Counted from the first letter of the stretch, positions 43,924-52,450 are shown. The stretch is 64,000 bases of DNA from Sporosarcina sp. FSL K6-3457 (GCF_038007285.1 NZ_JBBOWX010000001.1:4286001-4350000); one strand, 5' to 3'. Numbers and translations are program-made. Notes: generated by a model from the letters alone, not told the origin.

Positions 43924-44766
43924 TCACTCAGCATCAAGAAATCGATTTACATCGCCAGCGAACTGTTCTGGGTACTGAAATAGATGTCCATGACCAGAGT
44001 CTGGATAAATAATGAGTTGGGCATTCGGTAAGTTTTCAGTAAGAATATAACTGTTTTTAGTCGCAACCATGATGTCTTCAACCCCATTGGTCACGAGTAC
44101 TGGTTGCGTAATCTTCTGTAACCAGTCGTATTTCTGTTCAGGTTCCCGCTCAGCCCATTGGGAGATTGCCTTGAATTGTGCCTCGGTCACTTGAGATGAG
44201 CTTTGCACTTTTTTCTGACCCAAGATTCGTTTTAATGAAGCTATACCAGCCGCTCGACTCGTTTCGGTCGGACCGTAAAATAGGAACAAGAAATTCTCCC
44301 GAGCATCATTTTTACTAGATCCAGTCATCGCCTCATACACGCCTTCTCTACGCTCACTGACACCAGATCGTGGAGATGTCCCTGCCAGGACGATGCGTCG
44401 TACCATATTTGGCTGTTGCAATGCTAATTCCTGTGCAACCATTCCTCCTATTGAAAAACCAAGGATATCGACTTGCTCTAAGCCAAGTGCTTTAATAAAT
44501 GTCGCTGCATCCTTTGCCATCTCAGCTATAGTAGTCGGAGTTTCACCACTGGATTCACCGACACCAGCATTATCAAAAAGAATAATGGGTCGATTTTCAG
44601 CTAAAACACCAATCATATTAGGATCCCAGTTTTCCATTGTTCCGCGGAAGTGAATGAAGAAAACTAGCGGAATTCCTGTTTCTTGCCCGAGCTTTCTATA
44701 GGCAAATCGTACCCCTTCGGCTTCGATATAACTTGATTCAGTTGGAATTGTGAATGTTGACATCAT
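43924..44766 (-). CDS. Alpha/beta hydrolase
   Basis: A 280-residue hydrolase. The nucleophile elbow is LGFSIGGMVAQ (Ser near residue 106), the acidic residue lies in VTNGVEDIMVA and the His in PDSGHGHLFQYPEQF. The oxyanion region is VFFIHFRGTMENWDP, where the usual HG is replaced by HF, an unusual change. It has no signal peptide. It is the first gene of the two-gene operon with the OYE reductase, under the palindrome at 44836-44859. The substrate is unknown; relatives act on esters, lactones or peroxides. Confidence 0.87.
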   Translation of the reverse strand: MMSTFTIPTESSYIEAEGVRFAYRKLGQETGIPLVFFIHFRGTMENWDPNMIGVLAENRPIILFDNAGVGESSGETPTTIAEMAKDAATFIKALGLEQVDILGFSIGGMVAQELALQQPNMVRRIVLAGTSPRSGVSERREGVYEAMTGSSKNDARENFLFLFYGPTETSRAAGIASLKRILGQKKVQSSSQVTEAQFKAISQWAEREPEQKYDWLQKITQPVLVTNGVEDIMVATKNSYILTENLPNAQLIIYPDSGHGHLFQYPEQFAGDVNRFLDAE

Positions 44767-44835
44767 TTTTCTCCTTTCGAACGGCGAGTTCGGATTGATT
44801 TGATAGATTTTAAATTAGTTGCAATTTTATCCGCA

Positions 44836-44859
44836 TTTCTAGAATGTTCATTCTAGAAA
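44836..44859. promoter_or_regulatory. TetR operator, site 2 (hydrolase/OYE operon)
   Basis: TTTCTAGAATG and CATTCTAGAAA are exact inverted arms around TT. It lies 70 bases ahead of the hydrolase start and 18 bases beyond the tetR stop. Confidence 0.85.
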
Positions 44860-44876
44860 AGGTAAAAAAAAGAAAG

Positions 44877-45452
44877 CTAGTCTAACACCGAAAGTGTCAT
44901 ATCAACAATACTTTCTAATTTCTTTTTATCAGCCTCAATCTTCACTAATACGCGTAACCCGACAAGTGAATTATGAAGAAAAAGAGACAATACTTCAGGA
45001 TCATGATTCTTAGATATTTCCCCGTTTTTCTGCCCATGTTCCAGCAGCTCATAAAAGAAACCTTCTGTCTTTGTAAACATTTCTACAATCTTTGTTGCAA
45101 CTTCTTCGTCAAGCAAAGATAATTCAACGGCTGCATTTACAGACAAACATCCTTTTGGCAAATTAAGATTTGGGTAAATTATCATGTTAAACACTTCTCG
45201 TATCCCTTGTTTTACCAGTAAGTTTGAATCTACTCTCTTCTTCGTTTGACTAGTAATTAACTCATCATAGTGAGTTAAAGCACTCAAAAACAATGTACGT
45301 TTGTCGCCAAACGTATCGTAGATGCTTCTACGATGAATGCCCATATAGTCTACCAACTCTTGCATAGACGTTTTCTCATACCCTTGTTGCCAAAAAAGCT
45401 CCATGGCTTTTCTTAATACTTGATTTACATCAAACTCTTTACTTCTAGCCAT
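44877..45452 (-). CDS. TetR/AcrR-family regulator of the oxidoreductase regulon
   Basis: A 191-residue repressor. The helix-turn-helix is residues 8-52 (VLRKAMELFWQQGYEKTSMQELVDYMGIHRRSIYDTFGDKRTLF). The C-terminal part (residues 75-190) contains GCLSVNAAVELSLLDEEVATKI, a pattern of the YxaF/AcrR group that senses electrophiles or quinones in several relatives. The ribosome site GGGAGG precedes ATG 45452. Palindromes with the same core lie ahead of this gene, the hydrolase/OYE operon and the AKR/MDR operon, so all three probably form one regulon of carbonyl and enone detoxification. Confidence 0.9.
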   Translation of the reverse strand: MARSKEFDVNQVLRKAMELFWQQGYEKTSMQELVDYMGIHRRSIYDTFGDKRTLFLSALTHYDELITSQTKKRVDSNLLVKQGIREVFNMIIYPNLNLPKGCLSVNAAVELSLLDEEVATKIVEMFTKTEGFFYELLEHGQKNGEISKNHDPEVLSLFLHNSLVGLRVLVKIEADKKKLESIVDMTLSVLD

Positions 45453-45482
45453 AATTCCTCCCTAAATACGAGCACCTAAACA

Positions 45483-45496
45483 AGAATGAACATTCT
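45483..45496. promoter_or_regulatory. TetR operator, site 3 (tetR itself)
   Basis: AGAATGAACATTCT is a palindrome apart from its central AA, 31 bases ahead of the tetR start, and it shares the core with sites 1 and 2. Confidence 0.82.
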
Positions 45497-45593
45497 AATT
45501 ATAGGATATTTAACTGCAACTAATTTAATCTCTTTTAGAATATCATTACTAGAACGATTAGTAAAGAATTCAAGTGATAGCCGTTTTAATTCT

Positions 45594-45827
45594 TTATAAA
45601 TCCCTTACCCCAATTTTTTCAGTTGCCGAAACAAGGAAGCTTGGTAACACATTTAAACCAGATGCTAACGCAAAAATAGTATTGATGGTCGGCTTTCTCT
45701 TCCCGCTCTCCATTAAGCTAATATATGTACGATCTAAACCACAAATATGTGCTAACTCTTCCTATGAAAACTTCTTTTCCAACCTAATTTCCCTTAATAC
45801 TTTCCCAAAAACCTCTTCTATTTCCAT
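45594..45827 (-). pseudogene. XRE-family helix-turn-helix regulator with an internal amber codon
   Basis: The minus-strand frame from ATG 45827 reads MEIEEVFGKVLREIRLEKKFS, then TAG at 45764-45762, then EELAHICGLDRTYISLMESG-KRKPTINTIFALASGL and stops at 45596-45594. The result is a complete 77-codon single-domain XRE regulator in which one codon, where relatives have Gln (CAG) in KKFSQEELA, is TAG. A single C-to-T change explains it. No frameshift is needed. It is a recent nonsense pseudogene or a sequence error. Confidence 0.8.
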
Positions 45828-45956
45828 CCACTATAGCACTGTACTCTTTTTCCCTATACCCGGAGAAATATGCTGTTCAATCCACGGAATATAGTCCGCA
45901 ATAGGGTGTCTGATATGCTACACTATCTGTAATATAAAACTACAATTGGATTATAC

Positions 45957-46035
45957 ACAGGCGAGTACCTGTCACCGTTGCTTTTTTGTATGAATAACTT
46001 TTTCAGAGCGTAGTGGTAACAGGCACTCGGATGGT
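45957..46035. repeat. Dispersed repeat ACAGGCGAGTACCTGTCACC, copy 2, with an inverted partner
   Basis: The left part (45957-45987) matches 32491-32520. GGTAACAGGCACTCG at about 46013-46027 is its inverted partner (13 of 15 paired), so the unit forms a large stem-loop. Confidence 0.6.
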
Positions 46036-46065
46036 AGCTACACATGTGATTCGATATAATCTCCA

Positions 46066-46156
46066 GCGAAGGCGCCTTACTGGGGTAGCCGGAGCAATAG
46101 ACTGACAGTGGTCTTCTGTCTGGCTTATTGCGGGAGGCATCCCCAAGCGCCAAGCG
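46066..46156. repeat. Long imperfect palindrome (MITE-like)
   Basis: GGCGCCTTACTGGGG at 46071-46085 and ATCCCCAAGCGCC at 46139-46151 form the outer stem. GGAGCAATA/TATTGC and CTGACAG/CTGTC form inner stems. There is no coding content. Such GC-rich hairpins are widespread in Bacillales intergenic DNA. Confidence 0.6.
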
Positions 46157-46241
46157 ATGTTGGCAAGGTTCTTTATGTAAGTTGCGATAAGTTAATCAAG
46201 ACCTACCCAATAAAATAAACCTAAAAAAGGACTGAAGCGCA

Positions 46242-46682
46242 TTGGATTCTAAAAGAATAACGCTGGAAGACGACCTAAAAATAGCATTTCATATTAGAAA
46301 AGAAGTATTCGTCAAAGAACAAAACGTCCCTTTAGAAGAGGAGTTTGATGAGTTCGACACACTGAATGAGCTATCTGAACACATTTTAGTTTATTATAAT
46401 GACGAGCCTGTTGGAACTGGACGAGTAAGATGGGTGGATGGCTTCGGTAAATTGGAGAGAATTTGCATCTTGGAGCCTTACCGGAAATTCGGACTTGGAA
46501 AAGTAATCATAAAAGCATTAGAAGAAATCGCTGAAGAAAAGGGATTATCCCGTGTTAAATTACATGGACAAACACATGCGGAAGGTTTTTATGAAAAACT
46601 TGGCTATCAGACTTCATCCAGTATATTCATGGAAGCAGGGATTCCTCATGTTGTAATGACGAAGGAATTGGCTGCTAAATAA
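46242..46682 (+). CDS. GNAT-family N-acetyltransferase (YjcF-like)
   Basis: A 146-residue acetyltransferase. The N-terminal text MDSKRITLEDDLKIAFHIRKEVFVKEQNVPLEEEFDEFD is typical of the YjcF group. The acetyl-CoA loop is LERICILEPYRKFGLGKVIIKAL (R/Q-x-x-G-x-G/A near residues 85-95), and the last strand is VKLHGQTHAEGFYEKLGYQTSS. The start is TTG with AAAAAAGGA upstream. The substrate is unknown. It stands alone between a repeat-rich gap and a strong terminator. Confidence 0.88.
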   Translation: MDSKRITLEDDLKIAFHIRKEVFVKEQNVPLEEEFDEFDTLNELSEHILVYYNDEPVGTGRVRWVDGFGKLERICILEPYRKFGLGKVIIKALEEIAEEKGLSRVKLHGQTHAEGFYEKLGYQTSSSIFMEAGIPHVVMTKELAAK

Positions 46683-46690
46683 GGTCTTTC

Positions 46691-46734
46691 GAGGTCCCGA
46701 TACAATTCAAGGTTATGAATTGTATCGGGACCTC
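46691..46734. terminator. Perfect 19-bp stem terminator between convergent genes
   Basis: GAGGTCCCGATACAATTCA at 46691-46709 and its exact complement at 46716-46734 enclose six bases. It can end the GNAT gene on the plus strand and the DUF5694 gene on the minus strand. Confidence 0.8.
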
Positions 46735-46743
46735 TTACACTAT

Positions 46744-47478
46744 TTAATTTAAGTATTCATTCGCATCAACTACCGTACACACCCCCGATTCCTCCAAAAA
46801 CTGTTTAATAAGATGAACATGGGCGCCGCCGATTAATAGTAATACTCGATCCTGTGGAGTTGATAGCAATCTTCTCACATTTGTATAGAGGATTAAATTT
46901 CGTTTGTACCACCACGTTAACCAATCCATCGCGTAGTACTCTTTCTCTTTTCCAATCATCGCGAATTCCATGTAGATTTGGTGCGCCTTTTTAACAGTTT
47001 CCGCTTCATTCACACGCTTATAGCCCTCTAAAATCGTGAGCTTGGATAGTTCCCCCATTTCACGTTGCATCGGCTCCATATACGTTGTCATTATTTCCTT
47101 ATAACGTTCGGGTTCATATTCTTTGGCATACTGAAAAATATCGTCTATTGGTGCCGATTCATTATCGTCCCCTCTCCAATCGACACAAGAAACCTCGCTT
47201 ATGCCTGCTTTTTTGGCTAAAGGAAAACCAATCATCTGTATTTCATTCTTCGTCGGGTTCGAATCATCCAATTGATATTTCCGATAACTTTCATTTAACT
47301 TCGATTGTACTTCCCATTCTGCTTCGACTGCTAGCTTCGTCGGATTAAACCGATTTAGTGCGTCAACAACTTCCTTTGCCTGTAGCTGTAAATCATTATT
47401 GTTTTCACGTTCCATACTGATTAAATCCGACGTCTCTCCTAAATGATACACCCCGACAATCATCACTTCTGGTTTCAT
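46744..47478 (-). CDS. DUF5694 protein, TraB/Tiki-like fold
   Basis: A 244-residue protein without a signal peptide. Two G-x-x-H motifs typical of the TraB/PrgY/Tiki/EreA superfamily are visible: VGVYHLG at residues 8-14 and LLIGGAHVHLIKQF near the C terminus. Conserved acidic and basic residues also occur (KLAVEAEWE, CVDWRGDD). Relatives include metal-dependent proteases and esterases, and these motifs form their metal site. Its own role is unknown. The ribosome site GAGGG precedes ATG 47478. It is monocistronic. Confidence 0.78.
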   Translation of the reverse strand: MKPEVMIVGVYHLGETSDLISMERENNNDLQLQAKEVVDALNRFNPTKLAVEAEWEVQSKLNESYRKYQLDDSNPTKNEIQMIGFPLAKKAGISEVSCVDWRGDDNESAPIDDIFQYAKEYEPERYKEIMTTYMEPMQREMGELSKLTILEGYKRVNEAETVKKAHQIYMEFAMIGKEKEYYAMDWLTWWYKRNLILYTNVRRLLSTPQDRVLLLIGGAHVHLIKQFLEESGVCTVVDANEYLN

Positions 47479-47967
47479 GTTAACCCTCCACTCGCTAAAG
47501 ATATTATAGTTAAAAGCCTCGATTATCTATATATTAATATAAATTTAATCTTATGGTTTTTAATTTTTGGTGTTTCATGATAGTAAAATTGTTTAAAAGA
47601 CTACTTTCTATCTCTCGACAAGCAACATTGGAAACTTATCGATCATTCGCAGGGAGTTAACGATCAATTCGAAGTCGTTATTAATCATTTGGAGAGAGTT
47701 ATCGATCATTTGGGCAGAGTTATCGTCATTTCGGGACCTTCGACCCATCGAATTGGCACAGCTTTTGATGGCTATCCTAGCCGTAGAGCGTATCGACATT
47801 CTTTATTTAGATCAACATAAAGTATCATACTAACGCTTTGGCAATGGCATGCCGTATTGTTGACAGTTCCTCTTTCTCTTTTCTAAAACTTAACAAACAG
47901 CCCCTTTCTCGTTGCCGCATTTTTAGTGTATGATTAGGAAATGCTATAGATAGAAGGAGCTATGTAT
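47479..47967. repeat. Gap with five ~21-bp degenerate tandem repeats (47633-47738)
   Basis: The units vary around AGTTATCGATCATTTGGGNAG and lie head to tail at 47633-47738. Read on the minus strand they encode seven-residue repeats (IDNSLQM type) in a 63-codon frame with no ribosome site, so coding is doubtful. The rest of the gap shows only the upstream region of the next gene. Confidence 0.65.
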
Positions 47968-49455
47968 ATGACCGATTATCAAGAACCAAAGAAATATGAG
48001 TATTTATCGGAGAACCCGAATGCCAAGGTTATGCCCATTATGCTGTCCCTCATCATTGGGGCATTTTTCGCGATATTAAATGAAACACTGTTAAATATTG
48101 CGCTCGTCACCTTAATGGAAGAGTTCTCTATTACATTACCTACTGTGCAGTGGATGGCGACAGGCTTCATGCTTGTCATGGCCATTGTGATTCCTATATC
48201 TGCCCTGTTACTTCAATGGTATACGACCCGCCAATTATTTTTAAGTACGATGATTATTTTCACGATTGGGACCATCATCAGTGCGAGTGCACCAACGTTT
48301 GCAGTTTTATTAGTCGGTCGATTAATCCAAGCAGTTGGAACTGGCCTACTCATGCCGATTATCTTTAATGTATTTTTACTTATTTACCCACCCCATAAGC
48401 GTGGGAAAATCATGGGCATAATAGGTCTAGTCATCATGTTTGCGCCTGCAATTGGGCCAACGCTTTCTGGTGTGATTGTTGAATACTTAGGATGGCGCTA
48501 TTTGTTTATTCTTGTCATTCCATTTGCTATATTCTCTATTTTATTTGCTTCTAAATATTTGATTAATGTGTCAGAAGTAACGAAACCGAAGATTGACGTT
48601 GTCTCCATTATTTTCTCTACCATTGGTTTTGGATCTCTCGTTTATGGTTTTAGTTCTGTCGGAGCAAGTCCTGATGGATTTTTGGATACGACTGTTTTAA
48701 TTGCGATTATTGCTGGAGTTGTCGGGATTGTGTTATTCGTCATTAGACAATTACGACTTGAAGAGCCTGTTATGGATTTACGCGTATTTAAATATCCGAT
48801 GTTTACGCATGCAGTTTTGATGTTTTTAATTATTATTATGGCGATGTTTGCTTCAGAGATTATCTTGCCAATTTATATGCAGGGTCCTTTAGCTTTAAGT
48901 GCAGCTACAGCAGGCCTGGTGCTTTTACCTGGTAGTATTTTGAATGGGATTATGTCACCATTCATGGGGCATCTTTTTGACAAGTTTGGTCCTAGAGTCC
49001 TGATGATTCCAGCGTCACTTGTGCTAAGTGGAACGATGTTTATGATGAGCAGATTGACGGCCGAAACGGCGTTATGGGTTGTCATCCTTGGGTATATTTT
49101 ACTCATGTTAACTGTTTCAGCAATCATGATGCCTGCCGAAACGAATGGCTTAAATCAGTTGCCTAAACGACTATATCCGCATGGAACCGCGGTTATGTCT
49201 ACCTTACAGCCTGTGGCGGGTGCTATTGGTGTGTCTGTGTTTATTAGTATTATGAACGCTAGACAACTTAAGTTTTTACAACAATCCGATACGACTGATG
49301 CCCCTGCTACAATAAGCGACGCAATGGTAGCTGGTGTTGAACTTGTTTATTTCATCGCTTTTGCCATGTCTCTCGTAGCTGTTCTTTTGGCGTTTATCGT
49401 TTATCGTGCGAAGCCGAGTGAAAATGAAGCGGATGAACTGACGCAGGAAGAATAA
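47968..49455 (+). CDS. DHA2-family MFS multidrug efflux transporter, paralogue of LmrB
   Basis: A 495-residue, 14-segment drug exporter. It shares long stretches with the pump at 457-1887, for example TRQLFLSTMI, MGLVIMFAPAIGPTLSG-like text and PAETNGLNQLPKRLYPHGTA. The ribosome site AGAAGGAG is too close to ATG 47962 and well spaced for ATG 47968. Unlike its paralogue it has no regulator gene beside it and no LmrA-type box was seen upstream. It is followed by an intrinsic terminator. It is probably one of two drug pumps with separate control. Confidence 0.88.
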   Translation: MTDYQEPKKYEYLSENPNAKVMPIMLSLIIGAFFAILNETLLNIALVTLMEEFSITLPTVQWMATGFMLVMAIVIPISALLLQWYTTRQLFLSTMIIFTIGTIISASAPTFAVLLVGRLIQAVGTGLLMPIIFNVFLLIYPPHKRGKIMGIIGLVIMFAPAIGPTLSGVIVEYLGWRYLFILVIPFAIFSILFASKYLINVSEVTKPKIDVVSIIFSTIGFGSLVYGFSSVGASPDGFLDTTVLIAIIAGVVGIVLFVIRQLRLEEPVMDLRVFKYPMFTHAVLMFLIIIMAMFASEIILPIYMQGPLALSAATAGLVLLPGSILNGIMSPFMGHLFDKFGPRVLMIPASLVLSGTMFMMSRLTAETALWVVILGYILLMLTVSAIMMPAETNGLNQLPKRLYPHGTAVMSTLQPVAGAIGVSVFISIMNARQLKFLQQSDTTDAPATISDAMVAGVELVYFIAFAMSLVAVLLAFIVYRAKPSENEADELTQEE

Positions 49456-49471
49456 TGGATGATAAAATATC

Positions 49472-49511
49472 AAACGTCTTTCCCACATGTCAGAGGGAAA
49501 GACGTTTTTTC
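49472..49511 (+). terminator. Intrinsic terminator of the second DHA2 gene
   Basis: AAACGTCTTTCCC pairs with GGGAAAGACGTTT around a ten-base loop, followed by a T-run. Confidence 0.9.
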
Positions 49512-49773
49512 TTTCAATATTAATGAATGGGATCGATTTTCAAAGACCTAAATTGTCTGCTGTACATATTATTATTCAAAATACACAATTATCTAAATAG
49601 TAACTAATCGGGAATGTTCTATTTTAATTGAGAATCTAAAGATGCTATTATAATTCGTTTTTCTTTATTTTTTATAAAGATAAAGATAGAATATAAAGAA
49701 GTAGTACATATCTACAGCACTAATTGGGGTTAATACTGATTAGTAGGTATAGCGATACGTTTGAGTAATATTG

Positions 49774-49860
49774 TTGACAAACAATATTAATTATATGATA
49801 ATAATTATGTAATTAGAATTATTATCGTTTGAGCAATAGTAATTAGATTATTATCATTAC
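49774..49860 (+). promoter_or_regulatory. ahpC promoter with Fur/PerR-type boxes
   Basis: TTGACA at 49774-49779 and GATAAT at 49797-49802 have a 17-base spacer. TGATAATAATTATGT at 49796-49810 overlaps the -10, and TTAGAATTATTATCG at 49813-49827 matches the PerR consensus TTATAATNATTATAA class closely. A third similar stretch lies at 49841-49857. PerR control of ahpCF is well known in Bacillus. The rest of 49512-49773 shows no gene. Confidence 0.78.
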
Positions 49861-49930
49861 TGAAGTTTAGGTTTTAACTATATGACCTAAACTTACTATA
49901 GTAAAACACACACTAGGAGGAATATTTATT

Positions 49931-50500
49931 ATGTCTATAATTGGAAAAGAAATACTACCCTTCAAAGCTTCGGCTTACAATAGTGGTAATGGCGAGTTCA
50001 TCGAGGTTTCTGAAGAAAATCTAAACGGTAAGTGGAGCGTCGTTTGTTTCTACCCAGCAGATTTTACATTCGTTTGCCCAACTGAACTTGGAGATCTTCA
50101 AGATCAATACGCAACATTGAAAGAACTTGGCGTTGAAGTCTATTCCGTTTCAACGGACACACATTTTACACATAAAGCATGGCATGACCACTCTGATGTG
50201 ATCAGCAAACTTGAATATATTATGGTCGGTGACCCATCTCAAACAATTTCACGTAACTTTGATGTGTTGGATGAGGAAGCTGGTCTTGCGCAACGTGGTA
50301 CGTTCATTATCGATCCAGATGGCATCGTTCAAGCAGCTGAAATCAATGCAGACGGTATCGGTCGCGACGCAAGCGTCCTCGTTAACAAAATTAAAGCGGC
50401 ACAATATGTCCGCAACAATCCAGGTGAAGTTTGCCCGGCAAAATGGCAGGAAGGCGAAGAAACACTTAAACCAAGCCTTGACCTTGTAGGAAAAATTTAA
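49931..50500 (+). CDS. ahpC: Alkyl hydroperoxide reductase subunit C (peroxiredoxin)
   Basis: A 189-residue typical two-Cys peroxiredoxin that reduces hydrogen peroxide and organic peroxides in the cytoplasm. The peroxidatic cysteine is in [12 protein letters not shown] (Cys49), and the resolving cysteine is in GEVCPAKW near residue 168. Length equals that of B. subtilis AhpC (187). The ribosome site AGGAGG precedes ATG 49931. A partial terminator separates it from ahpF, which is in line with more AhpC than AhpF being made. Confidence 0.97.
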   Translation: MSIIGKEILPFKASAYNSGNGEFIEVSEENLNGKWSVVCFYPADFTFVCPTELGDLQDQYATLKELGVEVYSVSTDTHFTHKAWHDHSDVISKLEYIMVGDPSQTISRNFDVLDEEAGLAQRGTFIIDPDGIVQAAEINADGIGRDASVLVNKIKAAQYVRNNPGEVCPAKWQEGEETLKPSLDLVGKI

Positions 50501-50514
50501 CTTTAATGATATAA

Positions 50515-50562
50515 CAGGGGCAGCCCCCTTCCTTTCCAGGAATAGGGCTCCCTTTATTTTTT
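50515..50562 (+). terminator. Terminator between ahpC and ahpF
   Basis: AGGGGCAGCCC and GGGCTCCCTT form an imperfect stem followed by TTATTTTTT. It probably allows partial read-through to ahpF. Confidence 0.7.
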
Positions 50563-50567
50563 AACTT

Positions 50568-50652
50568 GAGTCCACCACTTCTATCTAGATGGTGGGATGA
50601 ATGCCAAAAAGCATTTTAATCAGAGGGTCCCTACTGATTCAAGTTAATCCTT
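50568..50652. mobile_element. Palindromic remnant resembling an IS200/IS605-type end
   Basis: On the minus strand GGCATTCATCCCACCATC-TAGATAGAAGTGGTGGACTC forms a hairpin followed by CAAG. This resembles the end hairpin of IS200/IS605 elements and the left end at 3065-3140 (GAATGTC/GACTCCC text). ACTTGA and TCAAGT bound the segment. No transposase is present. Confidence 0.4.
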
Positions 50653-50727
50653 CGGCGGATGTCACAAATTTTGAAATGAATTGAATCACTTCATTTCAAA
50701 ATCTAAGTCAATCACGCCGAGTAGCGT
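50645..50727. repeat. Dispersed palindromic repeat, copy 2
   Basis: Reverse-oriented partner of 1935-2024: CTTCGGCGGATGTCACA, inner arms TTTTGAAATGAA/TTCATTTCAAAA, and CAATCACGCCGAG. It lies in the ahpC-ahpF gap. Confidence 0.75.
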
Positions 50728-50761
50728 TTAGTAAAATACAAGTTAAGGAGTAGGATTAATC

Positions 50762-52288
50762 TTGTTAGATAAAGATATAAAAGAGCAATTAGCTCAATAC
50801 CTCGAATTATTGGAGAGCGATGTACTACTTAAAGTTAGCGCGGGAGAAGATAAGGTTTCGCGCGAAATGACGGGGCTAGTGGATGAATTAGCCACAATGT
50901 CATCCCGCATTAAAGTAGAGTTGACAGATTTGGAAAGAACGCCCAGCTTTAGCGTCAACCGTATCGGTGAAGATACAGGCGTCACTTTCGCAGGTATCCC
51001 GCTTGGACATGAGTTCACTTCATTGGTCCTTGCTTTATTGCAAGTGAGTGGCCGTGCCCCTAAAGTGGATGACAAAGTGATCGAGCAAGTGAAAAACATC
51101 GAGGGCGAGTACCGCTTCGAATCATATATCAGCTTGAGCTGTCAAAACTGTCCGGAAGTTGTACAAGCACTGAACCTGATGAGTGTGCTAAATCCTAGCA
51201 TTACACATACAATGATTGACGGCGCAGCGTTTAAAGATGAAGTGGAAAGCAAAAACATCATGGCGGTTCCTACGGTATATCTGAATGGAGAGCCATTCTC
51301 AAGTGGTCGGATGTCTCTCGAAGAAATTTTAGCCAAACTGGGAAGCGGACCGGATGCATCTGAATTTGCGGATAAAGATCCGTATGATGTACTCGTTATC
51401 GGCGGTGGTCCAGCGGGTGCAAGTGCAGCAATTTACGCGGCACGTAAAGGGATCCGTACAGGGATTGTCGCGGATCGTTTTGGCGGTCAGATTTTGGATA
51501 CGGCTTCGATTGAAAACTTCATCAGTGTGAAGCATACAGAAGGTCCTAAACTAGCTGCAAGCCTTGAAGAGCACGTGAAAGCATATGACGTAGACGTGAT
51601 GAATTTACAACAAGCGAAGCGTTTAGAAAAGAAAGACCTCATCGAAATTGAATTGGAAAACGGTGCCGTTCTGAAGAGTAAATCCGTCATCCTTTCAACA
51701 GGGGCACGTTGGCGCGATATTGGCGTACCTGGCGAGGCAGAATTCAGAAACAAGGGGGTCGCATACTGTACGCATTGTGACGGTCCATTGTTTGAAGGCA
51801 AAGATGTTGCGGTTGTCGGCGGTGGTAATTCTGGTATCGAAGCAGCCATCGATCTTGCAGGAATTGCCAAGCATGTTACCGTTCTTGAATTCTTGTCAGA
51901 GTTGAAAGCTGATTCTGTTTTACAAGAGCGTCTGTATAGCCTACCGAATGTCACAGTTCTGAAAAATGTTCAAACAAAGGAAATCACTGGAACGGACAGC
52001 GTCAACGGTATCACTTACATCGACCGTGACTCTGGTGAAGAACAGCATATCGAACTTGCAGGCGTATTTGTTCAAATCGGTCTTGTACCAAATACGAATT
52101 GGCTAGGTGACGCTGTTGAACGCACTAAATTTGGCGAGATTGTCGTCGATAAACGCGGTGCAACGAACGTACCCGGCGTATTTGCTGCGGGAGACTGTAC
52201 AGATAGTCCGTACAAACAAATCATTATTTCAATGGGCTCAGGTGCGACTGCTGCCTTAGGTGCATTCGATTATCTAGTTCGAAATTAA
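50762..52288 (+). CDS. ahpF: Alkyl hydroperoxide reductase subunit F
   Basis: A 508-residue NADH:peroxiredoxin oxidoreductase that recharges AhpC. Residues 1-200 form the thioredoxin-like N-terminal domain with the CxxC in LSCQNCPEV. The C-terminal part is a thioredoxin-reductase-like flavoprotein with FAD motif [21 protein letters not shown], redox CTHCDGP, NAD motif [19 protein letters not shown] and closing [15 protein letters not shown]. The start is TTG with AGGA six bases upstream. It follows ahpC after 261 bases holding a terminator and a repeat, and shares its promoter or has a weak one. Confidence 0.97.
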   Translation: MLDKDIKEQLAQYLELLESDVLLKVSAGEDKVSREMTGLVDELATMSSRIKVELTDLERTPSFSVNRIGEDTGVTFAGIPLGHEFTSLVLALLQVSGRAPKVDDKVIEQVKNIEGEYRFESYISLSCQNCPEVVQALNLMSVLNPSITHTMIDGAAFKDEVESKNIMAVPTVYLNGEPFSSGRMSLEEILAKLGSGPDASEFADKDPYDVLVIGGGPAGASAAIYAARKGIRTGIVADRFGGQILDTASIENFISVKHTEGPKLAASLEEHVKAYDVDVMNLQQAKRLEKKDLIEIELENGAVLKSKSVILSTGARWRDIGVPGEAEFRNKGVAYCTHCDGPLFEGKDVAVVGGGNSGIEAAIDLAGIAKHVTVLEFLSELKADSVLQERLYSLPNVTVLKNVQTKEITGTDSVNGITYIDRDSGEEQHIELAGVFVQIGLVPNTNWLGDAVERTKFGEIVVDKRGATNVPGVFAAGDCTDSPYKQIIISMGSGATAALGAFDYLVRN

Positions 52289-52324
52289 TAAATGCGAAAC
52301 ATCTAATTCGTACGACTACTATTC

Positions 52325-52381
52325 AAAAGGGCTGTCCAGAAAGTCAGTGAAAATTGACTTTCTGCGACTGCCCTTTTTTTC
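52325..52381 (+). terminator. Intrinsic terminator of ahpF
   Basis: AAAAGGGC-GTC-CAGAAAGTCA pairs with TGACTTTCTG-CGAC-GCCCTTTT and ends in seven T. Confidence 0.92.
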
Positions 52382-52450
52382 GTGTTTACCCAAAAGAAAT
52401 TGCAGTTGAAAAAGCCCCATTTTTTTTGCAAATCCCCTTGTAGAAATGAA

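Noticed and set aside
45574..45894. 106-codon plus-strand frame
   Set aside because: It overlaps the minus-strand XRE remnant, which has clear family similarity, while this frame has none.
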